Shown: one piece after another, positions 11,801-22,403 of the stretch
Layout of the letters: each line of letters begins with the position of its first letter
How positions within the stretch are numbered: position 1 is the first letter of the stretch
Assembly (NCBI GenBank): GCA_014885115.2
Contig: WKLE02000258.1
Location: forward strand, 1 to 31,765
Length of the DNA: 31,765 nt
Origin: Asterionellopsis glacialis
Taxonomy: Eukaryota; Bacillariophyta; Plagiogrammaphyceae; Rhaphoneidales; Asterionellopsidaceae
Direction of reading: 5' to 3'
Made by a program: the position numbers and the translations under genes
Notes under the pieces: model-generated
What the model saw: only the letters and a program-made list of their open reading frames with translations
The model's database searches: none
What the model was told of the DNA's origin: nothing

Positions 11801-13386
11801 ATCGGGGCGGAAACTCTAGATATTTCTGATAGCGCCCCCGTCACTTTACTCGAGCCATTGAAGAGTGTTCATGGCCAATTGCTTGTCCACGTGGAGACTC
11901 TACAACCCGATGAAAAAGATTACGTAACTGATGCCTCGAAGCTGGTACCTGTACCTGTAAGGGAGAACGATGGAAACGTCCACACTCAAAGCAACACAGA
12001 TACAGTCACAAGCGATGACATCCAGAACTATACCCAAGAGAACACTATGGAACAGTCTGTGCTGAACAATAATGACCAAAATAAAGGAGCGGAGTCTTCT
12101 CATTTTGTCTATCAATCAGAGTTGAATGGCACACGAAAATTTCGTATTATTTTTCTTGACAAGAAGTACAAAGAAACCGATAAGGAGAAAGTTGTTGATG
12201 GAGTCGTGAGGAGCTTATCAGATGTACTATCTCTCCAAACACTGGTTTCTGAATCATTGAATCAAATCCCACTTGGACTTCTAGAGACCGAAAGCTCTGC
12301 AAGTAGGATTAATGGGGGCGAATTAAATAGTAATTTGGCTTCCCAACTTGGACTAACCCCACTTGACTCTGTTCTGTTAGCTGCAAAACTCTTAGGGTGC
12401 CTCTTTCAATATGAACGAATGGATGAGAAAATCTCTCATTATCAGTGTAAGGTTTTATTTGTTATTTTTTTAAAGACCTGGAAAATGCTTCTTCGTAGTG
12501 CTCACAGCTTTTTAACATTCGCTGCCACTCATTTGCAGGCGAGATACTCGGAGATTTCTTGAACATTATTATAAACTGTCCGCTGCCCAAGTCAGTTCAT
12601 GGAGCAGTTGAAAATTTCTTAGGACTTGAAAATCTCGTTGGGGCGACACCTACCCTTGACACTATTGAGAACAAGATCATTCTTCCCAAGAAAAGTTTTG
12701 AGTCCCTATCTCCCAGTGACCCAACCACCAGTGCAGTTTTATCTCTTACATCGGCATGTGAGAGCGAAATGTCAAAAGCTGAAAATCTTGTACTGCTAGC
12801 GCAGAAGATAGCATCGTCAGGTGAACATATGCAGACTGACCTTTCAGAAAACCAAGTTGTAGAGGTTGAATCTGCATTTGTCCCTCCCAGCAATCGGGCT
12901 CTAAATGCGGCAATCGAGGAGAAAATGATGAAAGTGATGGCGGAACGGGATGAAGCCCAAAAAAAGATGTACGCATCCCGCGTGTTACATATCCGTGAGC
13001 TGAACGATGAAAAAATAAAAATAGATCGTCTGACCAAGGCAATTGAAAAAAACGGAGGCGAGAGCGGTGATGAATCGAAGGAGACAAACAACAGTTTCAA
13101 TGTTGTACAAAGTACAGATGCAGAACTCCTTTTTCTCTGCCAGCAGCTTGCAAGCGAGATCTCAGAAAAGACTAGTCTAGCGCTTGAAACGATCCGTCTG
13201 AAGGAGCTTCTAGAAACACATCAAATCAAGGAACGTTCTGAAAACGAGGCGTTGCACAGTGAAGTTAAGAACTACAAGGAACTGGTAGCTAATGAGAAAA
13301 ATTGCACTGAAAAAGCAAGGAAGGAAGCCGAAAACTGGAAACAGATGTACGAAAATCTTCTTTCGAAAGTGGAGAAAACAGTCTAA
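5860..13386 (+). CDS. VPS13/BLTP-like lipid-transfer protein: chorein-N, PH domain, coiled coil; five exons
   Basis: The model joins 5860-5904, 6056-7672, 7769-10523, 10620-12446 and 12539-13386, giving 2363 residues. All introns are GT-AG (151, 96, 96 and 92 bp) and the phases agree. The N-terminus (MESWVLGIFQEQLSKF, then SDQVNANLLNGKGEIKDISL) fits the chorein-N signature of VPS13-type bridge-like lipid-transfer proteins, which line a hydrophobic groove that moves lipids between membranes at contact sites. Acidic low-complexity sequence lies near residues 330-420. A coiled coil precedes a PH domain at about 1429-1537, which intron 3 interrupts; its C-terminal helix carries MWTRQLHRAT. Two basic helices with AKQNVK follow. 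The last 160 residues are coiled coil. At 2363 residues it is shorter than typical VPS13 (over 3000), and no VPS13 adaptor-binding domain is seen, so a BLTP3/UHRF1BP1-like relative is possible. An AATAAA lies at 13543-13548. Confidence 0.85.
10393..10812 (+). other. PH domain coding region, split by intron 3
   Basis: The segment begins at GWIRMGG and continues through WAALRRSLLILFTSPGD into exon 4 (DAVCFISLQGAQLYPL, KRGFAIVESTG, then the C-terminal helix MWTRQLHRATKYY). It has the PH pattern: an initial G-W strand, a middle strand ending YWAALR, and a final helix with an invariant Trp. The 96-bp intron 10524-10619 falls inside the domain at phase 1. PH domains commonly bind phosphoinositides or proteins; which applies here is not visible. 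Confidence 0.7.
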
Positions 13387-13674
13387 AATTGTTCCCACTG
13401 ACCTAAATACTACGCAAAGCCTGGTGACATGGTGATTTTACAGTTGTCTAATATGTTGTGTATGTTTTCGACTGTCCTGCGAACTGCAACTGCTGCATCC
13501 GAGGTCTAATGAAGATTAATCTTCTGTTAGCTAACTTAAATTAATAAAAAACGATTTGTTCAAAAATGTTTGATGAGAGAAGAATTCATGGTGGTTTCAA
13601 GGTAATGGTGTCAATTTGGCTAAAGCTTTACAGTTGATCTAGAGTTAGTATGAATCGAAAATGGGATGAAATAT

Positions 13675-16139
13675 TTAATCTTCTTCGGCGGTGGCGACGA
13701 ATCCCTTCTTGAGTTCGTCTTCGACATCCTTAGGGACGAATTCATAATTGGCAAGCTTCATTGAGTAGTTGGCACGTCCCTTACTCATGGAACGAAGAGT
13801 GGAGACATATTGGAACATATTAGCAAGGGGGACCATGGCGGAAATGGTCTTAACATTACCACGCTCTCCAAGATCCCCAACAAGACCACGGCGAGAGTTG
13901 ATGTCTCCGAGAATATCACCCATGTATTCCTCAGGAGTACTGACATCGACCTTCATCAAAGGTTCCATCAGACGGGCCTTGGCTTTTCTGAGACCCTCAC
14001 GGGCGGCAGCACGTCCAGCAATTTCGAAAGCCATAACGGAAGAATCGACATCGTGGTAGGCACCATCGGTAAGAGTGGCCTTCAATCCAAGAACGGGGTA
14101 TCCTGCAACAACACCAGACCCCAAAACAGATTCGATACCCTTTTGAACACCAGGAACATATTCCCTAGGGACGTTACCTCCCTTAATATCAGAAGCAAAC
14201 TCGAAGTCCATGGCACCCTCTTCTTCAGAGAATTCCTTGGGTTCGAAGATAATCTTAACACGAGCATATTGTCCAGAACCACCAGATTGCTTCTTGTGGG
14301 TGTAGTCAACCTCAGCGGTGGCTGTAATAGCCTCACGGTAGGAAACTTGGGGTGCACCAACATTGGCCTCAACGTTGAATTCACGCTTCATACGGTCAAC
14401 GATAATCTCCAAGTGAAGTTCTCCCATACCTTCAATGATGGTTTGACCAGTTTCTTCGTCACGGCTGAAACGGAATGATGGATCCTCTGCGGCAAGACGG
14501 ATGAGAGCCTCAGACATTTTCTGTTGATCGGCCTTGGTCTTGGGTTCGACGGCAACCTTGATAACGGGTTCAGGGAACTCCATCTTTTCAAGGATGACAG
14601 CAGAGTCCTTGGCACAGAGAGTTTCTCCAGTAGTGGTATCCTTGAGTCCAACCAAGGCAACGATATCTCCAGCGACAGCAGACTTGATTTCGGTACGGTC
14701 GTTGGCGTGCATTTGAAGCATGCGTCCAACGCGTTCGTTCTTGCCCTTAACAGAGTTGTAAACGGTGGATCCGGCTTCCATGACACCAGAGTAAATACGG
14801 GTAAAGGTAAGACTTCCAACGAAAGGATCATTGGCAATCTTGAAGGCCAAAGCAGAAAGGGGCTCGGCATCAGAGGAGTTGCGTACGGTATCTTCACCAT
14901 TATCAGTGACACCAGCGATGGCCTCAACGTCCAAGGGGGAAGGCATGAAGTCAACAACAGCATCCAAAAGTGGTTGGACGCCCTTGTTCTTGAATGCAGT
15001 ACCGGTCAAGACAGGGACGAAGGAAAGGTTAAGAGTTCCTTGACGAATGAGCTTCTTGAGAGTAGGAACATCGGGTTCTTCTCCCTCAAGGTACATCATG
15101 AGAGCATCCTCGTCTTGCTCGACGGCAAGCTCAATGAGTTTCTCACGGTATTCAGCGGCTCTTGCCTTGAGTTCGTCATCGACAAGAGGAATGTCGTTGC
15201 ACTCATCAAGAGGGATTCTATCAAAAGAGGCACCCAAATCCTCACCACGCCAAACGATGGCTTCCATTGTGATCAAATCAACAACCCCCAAAAAGTCGGA
15301 TTCGGTTCCGATAGGGAGTTGAAGAACAGCTGGGGTATCACCGAGCAAATCAACAATAGTCTTGACACAGAAGTAGAAATCGGCACCAGTACGGTCCATC
15401 TTGTTGAGGAAACACATACGGGGAACCTTGTACTTGTCAGCTTGACGCCAGACAGTCTCAGTCTGGGGTTCAACACCGGCAACACCATCGAAGACGGCAA
15501 CGGCACCATCAAGAACACGAAGAGAACGCTCAACCTCTAGTGTGAAATCGACGTGACCTGGTGTGTCAATAATGTTAATTCTGTGATCATTCCATGCACA
15601 TGTTGTAGCAGCAGAAGTGATAGTAATTCCACGCTCTTGTTCTTGTTCCATCCAGTCCATGGTAGCTCCACCCTCGTGAACCTCACCAATCTTGTAGGAC
15701 TTTCCGGTATAGTAAAGAATACGTTCTGTTGTTGTGGTCTTACCGGCATCAATGTGAGCCATGATACCAATATTACGGTATAGATCAAGATCGACCTCAC
15801 GTTGCTTAGCAGAAGATGCAACCTTCTTGTCTACTGTTTGTGCCGCCATGTCAAGAGAGACACCCTGCACATGATAGGAATGATGATTGGAGAAAATAGG
15901 AATATTTGTAAGCTACCATCATCTTCAGAAAAGTGATGACACAGAGTAAAAAGCTAGATTCAGTAAATACACACCTTGTCGCTGCGAACAACAGCGCCAT
16001 CGGCGTTGACAAAGCGTTCAATTCCATATGTAGCAGGATTCAACGGTTGTCTGACGAAGGCAGATCCAGGTGCGAAAGCTCCGGCAGATGCAAGTGCCAT
16101 GGCGAGGGCGGCAGCGCCCGCAAGTCCTTTAGAAACCAT
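13675..16139 (-). CDS. fusA: Plastid elongation factor G, nuclear-encoded, two exons
   Basis: Exons 16139-15975 and 15864-13675, with a 110-bp GT-AG intron at phase 0, give 784 residues. Exon 1 is almost purely a targeting presequence: a signal peptide core ([15 protein letters not shown]) with the AFAP motif used by diatoms to enter complex plastids, then a transit-like stretch. Exon 2 is complete EF-G. It contains G1 [12 protein letters not shown], switch [10 protein letters not shown]3 DTPGHVDFT and G4 NKMDRTG, followed by domains II to V, including [22 protein letters not shown] is the translocase GTPase that moves tRNA and mRNA through the ribosome after peptide transfer, here in the plastid stroma. 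The start sits in a good context (ACCATGG). Nothing is missing. Long open frames on the opposite strand are codon-bias shadows. Confidence 0.95.
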
Positions 16140-16872
16140 GGTTGGTGTGTTATTGAATTCTTTGCAGAATACTTTGTGGCAACAACAGCGAATCTTGCTT
16201 GTCCGCACTGCTTCGCTTCTACTCAGCTAAAATCTTTCGTCTTTTTCTGTGGTAGTCATCTGATTTGGCTGAGATGGACCCCATCACTGACGCACATCGA
16301 TCGCACGTAACGTTGCCTGACGGGGTGTCTGCAATTCTTCCACCTTTCGCGGGGCTTATCCAGTACATTTTTAACTCCATGTCGAGTGAGGCAAAATCAA
16401 TTTAAATTTAAGTATAATGGGGTCAAACCCCGTTTTGGGGCCACGTGTAGCAATAATCTCAGCCACGGCCAGACTCTACTTCTACCTGTACTTACCCGCT
16501 ACAGTGCTTTTCAAAAACACGTCAGTCAGTCTCTCTCGTGTCCCCCATTTTTTTTGTTCTCTCTGATTTGACTGACAGGCTGTATTTTCCATGATCATAT
16601 ATGATTTCGGAATTTTGATTTTGTCATTCTGGGAGGGAAAGAAATTCAGCTGCCGCGCTGACTCGACCAAGGTCGTATTCCTGTTGAGAGAAACATTGCA
16701 TACACTGCCAACTTTGAAGAACCAACACGCAACTCTTTGACCAACACACCGACTCCGGAATTGTGAGCAAGTTTATTTAGATTTCGTGGCAGTGAGCTTG
16801 GTAGGAGAAATAAGCTTCTTCCACTGCTAATTTAACACATCTGTATCAACTATCTTGACCGGTTAAATTAAA
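16140..16872. promoter_or_regulatory. Shared divergent upstream region of two plastid-protein genes
   Basis: This 733-bp region lies between the start codons of plastid EF-G (-) and the plastid-targeted unknown (+), so it must hold both 5' untranslated regions and promoters. It contains a CACGTG G-box-type word at 16442-16447. Just before it is a small potential hairpin, CCCCGTTTTGGGG, near 16428-16440. No gene is supported inside; small open frames at 15933-16310 and 16386-16571 (+) look random. Confidence 0.45.
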
Positions 16873-17646
16873 ATGGACCGCTCACAAAGATGGTGCCTCT
16901 TGTTGCTCTATCTAATGTCCAAGGATGTTACTGTAGCGTTTTTGCCTTGTAGTATTAATTGTGGAAGTCAATCCCCCAGTCTTTCCCAAGCCCGAAAAAC
17001 TTTCTCGAAAACTACTCTCAATATCAAAGACATTGACAAGTATTTTCCTGAAGAAAATGAAGATGGGGAAAATCAAGACGATGACGACGAAAGCGATGGT
17101 CTTGTGACGAAAGAAATGTTTCTTCGAGATATGTTGAAAGATCCGGAGACGAAACGAAAAAAGAGAAATGGCAGTCGGTATAGAACACTCGATAATCGGG
17201 ATGCATTGCCTTTCCTAGTCAAAGAAGTTACACCTGACCCATACACTCCGATAGAAAAGAAACGGAAGGAAGCAATTAAGAATACTATAAAAGATCGTGA
17301 AAAGACTGCTGCGAAAAAAGGTGGTAAAGAAAAGAAAGTCAAACGTGACTTGCTTGGGAATGACAAAGGTATAGCTGCATCCATCTATCAAGAAACAAAA
17401 GATGGATCTCTCGAAAAAGTTCTTGGAGAGTTCAATCTTGATAAATCAACGAACTGCGGGGATATTATAGACTTTGGCGATAAAACATTTGAAGTGCAAC
17501 GAGCTAGATGTCAATACAAGTACGCAGGTGGTCAACGGTTTGTAATGGTCAGAAAAATCCTTGAAGTGAAGGACGTGACAAGAGTAGAGGTTGAGAGCCA
17601 GCTCATGAAACAATTCAAAGACAACGACAGCGAAGAGGAGAGTTAG
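16873..17646 (+). CDS. Plastid-targeted conserved protein of unknown function
   Basis: A single exon encodes 257 residues. Residues 1-25 form a hydrophobic signal (WCLLLLYLMSKDVTVAFLP). The VAFLP site resembles the ASAFAP cleavage motif of diatom plastid preproteins, and a Ser/Lys-rich transit-like segment follows (QARKTFSKTTLNIKDID). Then come an acidic stretch (ENQDDDDESD), a lysine-rich helical middle (to about 165), and a compact C-terminal part from about 170 to 245 containing GDIIDFGDKTFEVQ, then RCQYKYAGGQRFVMVRKI. That segment looks like a small beta-rich domain and has the feel of a conserved algal or plant plastid protein, but I cannot name the family. It ends in an acidic tail (DSEEES). 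Its neighbour across the divergent region is plastid EF-G, which fits a plastid role without proving one. Confidence 0.75.
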   Translation: MDRSQRWCLLLLYLMSKDVTVAFLPCSINCGSQSPSLSQARKTFSKTTLNIKDIDKYFPEENEDGENQDDDDESDGLVTKEMFLRDMLKDPETKRKKRNGSRYRTLDNRDALPFLVKEVTPDPYTPIEKKRKEAIKNTIKDREKTAAKKGGKEKKVKRDLLGNDKGIAASIYQETKDGSLEKVLGEFNLDKSTNCGDIIDFGDKTFEVQRARCQYKYAGGQRFVMVRKILEVKDVTRVEVESQLMKQFKDNDSEEES

Positions 17647-17727
17647 ATGACAACAAATTAGCTAGCAATATTTTCTTTATCATATCTCCTTGTTTCTTTT
17701 TGATAAGTCGTGCCACAACATTTTCAT

Positions 17728-20700
17728 CTACTTGTGCATGGCTGATACTTGTCGCACAAGGCTAATATCTTCACTTTCTTCCATCTTTTCTATGATACAT
17801 TGCAGTGATTGTGACCAGTGAGATTCAGCTGATAACAAGTCTTCGTCGGATCCTAAAGATAACGCAAACTCCAAAATTGACTTGGATTCCTGGCCCCGTA
17901 ATCCATATTGTGAAATAGTAACCTCTGGAGCAGCCTCCTTGATCAACTTTATTGTTCGTGGCAAAACTCCTTCCTCGGCTTTTGCTTCGACTCTCAGAAA
18001 TACGGTTCCTTCTATGTGAGCTTTGCTTCGGTCTAACGATAAGACTGTATATTCACCAAGGAGTGAGGATATGTGTTGTGCGACAGATGCAGCTGAAGGT
18101 CTTTCTGCTGGTTTCGGAGAAAGCATGGATTCCAACAGGTTTTGTAGTGAGGGAAATGACATGGCAACTTTTTCATTCCACGACTTGGGGAATTCACGTC
18201 TTCGGATGCCTTCAAAAACAATATGACGTTCCATGCCCTAGAAATTTTACCCATAAAACAGATAATAATAGAGAAGCGTCAGTTGATGGAAAAACTTACA
18301 GTAGATTTGTGGTGTATTCGCAATGGACTCATTTTCACACTTACCGTGTACATGGGATAGCACAATTCAAAAAGCATAATGCCTAATGAATACACATCTG
18401 TACTTGCATCGTAATCAGAACCATTGATCTGCTCCGGACTGGCATATGATCTTGTTCCAACACCAGCAGTGATATCATCATTGTCGGTATGAGAGACTCT
18501 ACTATGCATGGACTCATCTAGTAAAGATTTTGCTCTATCAGCACCCCCAGCAGCCGATTCTCGAGACAAACCAAAATCTCCAACTTTCACAACACCGGAA
18601 TCGTCAATGAAACAGTTTTGGGGTTTAAGGTCACGATGAATTAATCCCTGCTTATGTACATGCTCGACACCTTGCGCAATTTGATTAAATAAGCCAAGTG
18701 CCAAAGGAATGTCTATCGTTGCATCATCATCATCATCTGATATCTTTAATTTGCCCTTCCGGGCATCGGGATTGGATAAAAAGTCTGATAGAGTTTTCTG
18801 ACTGCAAAGTTGCATTTGTATGTAAAGAGTATGCATTACTTGAGTTGTTTCAACTGGAGCTGTGATGCTTTTCTGTGTTTCATCCTTGGTGGTCGGAACC
18901 TTCTCTTGTGCATCAGTTGGATGAAATGATACCATGATTGGGTCATTTCCATCCTCTGTGGAAAAACTAGATGCAGATCCGTCATCGCTGCTGCTGCTGC
19001 TGTCACTACTACTACTACTGTCACTGCTGCTGCTGCTATTGTCGTCAAATTGGTCACTACCTTCACTTGAGCCATTATCCTGAATTACTGGCAAACCACT
19101 TTTATGCTTATTCATACCTGTCAAATCGATGGAAACAGCGTTTCCACTGCGCTCGTGAGAAGAAGTAATATCTGCTTCTTCTTTCAATGAGGAAGAGCTG
19201 TTGCGACGAAGGTGACCACCGCTACCACTACGTTCAAAGGTAATACCGCAGTCTTCATCTTTCAACGAGGAAGATGAATGATCGCGACGACGACCTATGG
19301 AATCCAATGCGTTGCCATCAGGGAAGAAATCAAAATTATTCCACCCCAATGGATTTGTCGATTGTAACGTTCTCTTTTGAGATTGCGCCAGCGAGGAATC
19401 CTTTGATTGACCAATATGGTTATCATTGAAGGTAGAGTCTGACTGTATCCAATATTGTGCTTCAGATGTGTTTGTGCCACCACCTACACCAGTTGTAAGT
19501 AGTTCACTGGAGAAGCATTTCGTAGTGGGATTCCTATTTGTAGTTGTCAAGTAATCCATTGCTGAACTGTTTTCAGGATGTGAACCATTCGCATCAGATC
19601 CGTCCTCTTCAAATTCCAACCAGGCTGTATAGTATCTTACTACATTTTGATGATCAAGTAGGGCAAGAATTTTCACTTCTCGTAACACACGTTGCAACCG
19701 CTGAGAGAATTCTTTCGTCAAGTTACCTGTGGAATCAACTCTTGACCTGATCCACACCTTTTTCACAGCGTACTCTCTACCATCGAGAGCATTCTCACAA
19801 CGGAATACCGTACCAAAGCCACCCTTCCCAAGGGCTGACAATTCATTGAACTCTGATTTGAACCGCGAATACCGTACCAGCGGAATACCATCTATACTTC
19901 CAACATTTGCAACGTTTGCCTGAGTAGATTCAAGTTCAACTGTAGGAGTAACATTATCATCTTCCTTGCTGCTATTGGTTTCGTTTCCTGTTACGTGGGT
20001 GGGAGTTGCTGTTGTAGAAGTTTTAGACGGTGACGTTGTTGTTAGAGGTGGCACTGTGAGGGGTGATGGAACTCTCTGCGTAGGATCTGAAAGTGACGTT
20101 TGAGGATTCGAATGTTCACCACTATTGGAATCGGAATGGAACATGGGTAAACTCATACTGCGTTTTATGGCCTTCTTTGTGATGTTCCCGGAAGAGGATA
20201 GTTCGGACGATGCATGATTACTGTGATGTAAGGGAAGTGTACTGTCTCCGCTCATTGAAAATTCTACTTTGGATGACTGTGACACCTTTTGTGGTTCACC
20301 ATCTCCTCCCTCGTCACGGATACTAGAATTCTGTGACGGAAGTAGTGACCTATATTGCAAAGCCCACTTTTCCTTGGACTTGACGTATTTGATTCGGACT
20401 GCTACAGCAACTGTTAAAAGGAACAAAACAAGCCAAAATACCATGGACCACGTCAAGAATAGACCACCTTCACTACTGTGCACCGGAGACGATGTCGGGG
20501 GTAAGATAACAGTTGGTGATGAGGTCATTGTTTCTCCTTTGTAATCTTGTTGTGACAGAGAGGAGGGTGGTTCAATTTGGAGTGTCCCACGACAAAATCG
20601 ATTCGAGGGTGTACAGGTTTCTTTCCGAGCATATGGATTTCCAATCACGGTATCAATGGCATCGCGTAGACGTGCAAATCGCATTGTATCATCAAGCATT

Positions 20701-22403
20701 TGTTTGATTTTTGGTGGTTTGTAGATAACTATTGCATTTCCATGCTGCTGATGTTTGTCTGAGAAATCATCGGGGTGATATGAGTATGGATGATTCATTC
20801 CATTACTCATTAGAAAATTCAAGTATGCCTCTCGTTCTTCTTGTGGTCCATTGACTGGATGTGGAAGTCCCAACATGGGAGGGAAACTGATTTTTTCGGC
20901 AACTGCATCCTGTATCAAAGTATGTTCATCCAATACCTTCAAGGGTACCCATCCAGAATGATCTCCACCACCACCAACACCGTACACAGATGCAATCGAA
21001 AATTCTAAATCTTTTTTCCACAGAATGGCTCCTGTCCCTTCATCTACTGCTGTAATGACTGTCCCATCTTCACTAAATGCTACAGATGGTAAAAGGAATT
21101 CCTCATCATGATGGTTATCATTGTCATCCTCCTCATGATCTTCCCAAAGTAATCGTTCTTGCTGTTCTGAATATCCTGGTAATAACATGGCATTCTCGTG
21201 ACCACCTTTATCATTCGTATCATATCCTCCTTGAGATGGCGACGATGAGGACGTTGGACTATCAAAGTCAAGTGCTACAAAATGACCAACTGTCACATTC
21301 CAAACTTCTTTTCCTGTATTGGCGGAGATTTGTTTGACAACAAAGTCTTCTCTTTGCAATAGTACATTTTCATGTTGTATTGAATTGTTACTGTTGTTGT
21401 TACCACTGCCATCCTCATTGTCATTGTCATTCTCATCATTGTCTTCTTCTTTGACAAAGGTGGGACGGTCTGCATCAGAGGATTGGACCCATTGTAATAT
21501 ACCTGTTGTAGGATCCAAGGCAAATAAGGATGTGGATTTTGTTCCTGTGACTATACCACATTCATTTTCAGAGACACATGTACGAACAGGATTGGCTAAA
21601 ATATCCATGACTGTAATTGGCATGGGTTCCATTTGGGGTGCCGGAGGTTGTTCATCGTCATGGTCACTCTCTTCATCTGCCGTTGTACTATCTTGTGGAA
21701 GATTCCGCAAGGCATACAACCGTCCATCTAATCCAGGTACAATCCGTGCACGATTATTATTCTTTTTCTTTTTCGTACTGGTATGACTATCAGTATCGTC
21801 AGGTTGATCCGACACGGAAGGTATAGCATCTGATGCACCAATCAATGGTGATCCTGATGAAAAGAGTCCACGCAAATCACCTGAAAAGGCATCTAATGTC
21901 AAGACACTTCCATCTACGGCACAAATAATCAAGGAAGACGATGGGGATGTGGATGCTGATGGTGCGGAAGTGGATAAGGGTATTGTCGGTTCGTCATTGA
22001 TAATGTCTTGTAACTCCACTACCCCTCCGACACAAATGACAGTTAGGAATAACAAGAAAATAGTCATCATGGTGGAACTCCAAACATGGTTGTAATGACG
22101 AGACCTTTGTTGATTTCGTATTCTTCCTCGATGATAGTAGTGTGTACAAGAATATGGATTTGATTGTGTCCAATGACAGCCATGGTTGCCATGTGTGATT
22201 GAACTGGGAATGATTGGTATCAGTGTTACCGTTGCTGTTGTGTCTATATTCTGCCAAGGCTGTGGTTGTTTTCTTGATCTTTTTCGGCAAGCTTTCTTCT
22301 TGGGAGTCATTCCTATTGATATCGATTGTGGGTCTGTTTCAAGGCAACAGCAGCAGATTTGGTTTGATTGAAGTAGTTTTGAATGACATTGACATGGTGA
22401 CAT
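17728..22403 (-). CDS. PERK: PERK-like eIF2-alpha kinase with lumenal propeller domain and ACT-like C-terminus; two exons
   Basis: Exons 22403-18345 and 18237-17728, joined across a 107-bp GT-AG intron at phase 0, give 1522 residues. A hydrophobic segment at about 113-128 (TIFLLFLTVICVGGV) can serve as signal or signal-anchor; starting at M112 (22070) would make it an ordinary signal peptide. The lumenal part has PQQ-like blades (SLFALDPTTGILQWV; VITAVDEGTGAILWK) as in PERK and IRE1 stress sensors. A membrane segment lies at about 648-670. The kinase has GKGGFG near 857, AVKK, REVKILALLDHQNVV, a Ser/Asp-rich insert of roughly 270 residues typical of eIF2-alpha kinases, HRDLKPQN near 1254, DFGLSR, and ELCYPMYTGMERH, matching the PERK helix-G region across the splice. 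PERK phosphorylates eIF2-alpha during ER stress. Unusually, about 90 ACT-like residues follow the kinase domain. Confidence 0.9.
17731..18015 (-). other. Putative ACT-like domain at the kinase C-terminus
   Basis: Residues about 1428-1522 can be read as strand (TVFLRVEAKA), a turn with Gly (EEGVL), helix (PRTIKLIKEAA), strand (EVTISQYGLRG), strand (SILEFALSLGS), helix (WSQSLQCIIEKMEES) and strand (ISLVRQVSAM). This beta-alpha-beta-beta-alpha-beta order with a Gly at the first turn is the hallmark of ACT domains, which bind amino acids or other small ligands and often form side-by-side dimers. The assignment is by pattern only. Confidence 0.45.

Noticed and set aside
13810..15540. Long plus-strand open frames (222 and 338 codons) opposite plastid EF-G
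   Set aside because: They lie antisense to a complete, strongly conserved EF-G gene and their translations look like no known protein. Biased codon use of the real gene explains the missing stops.
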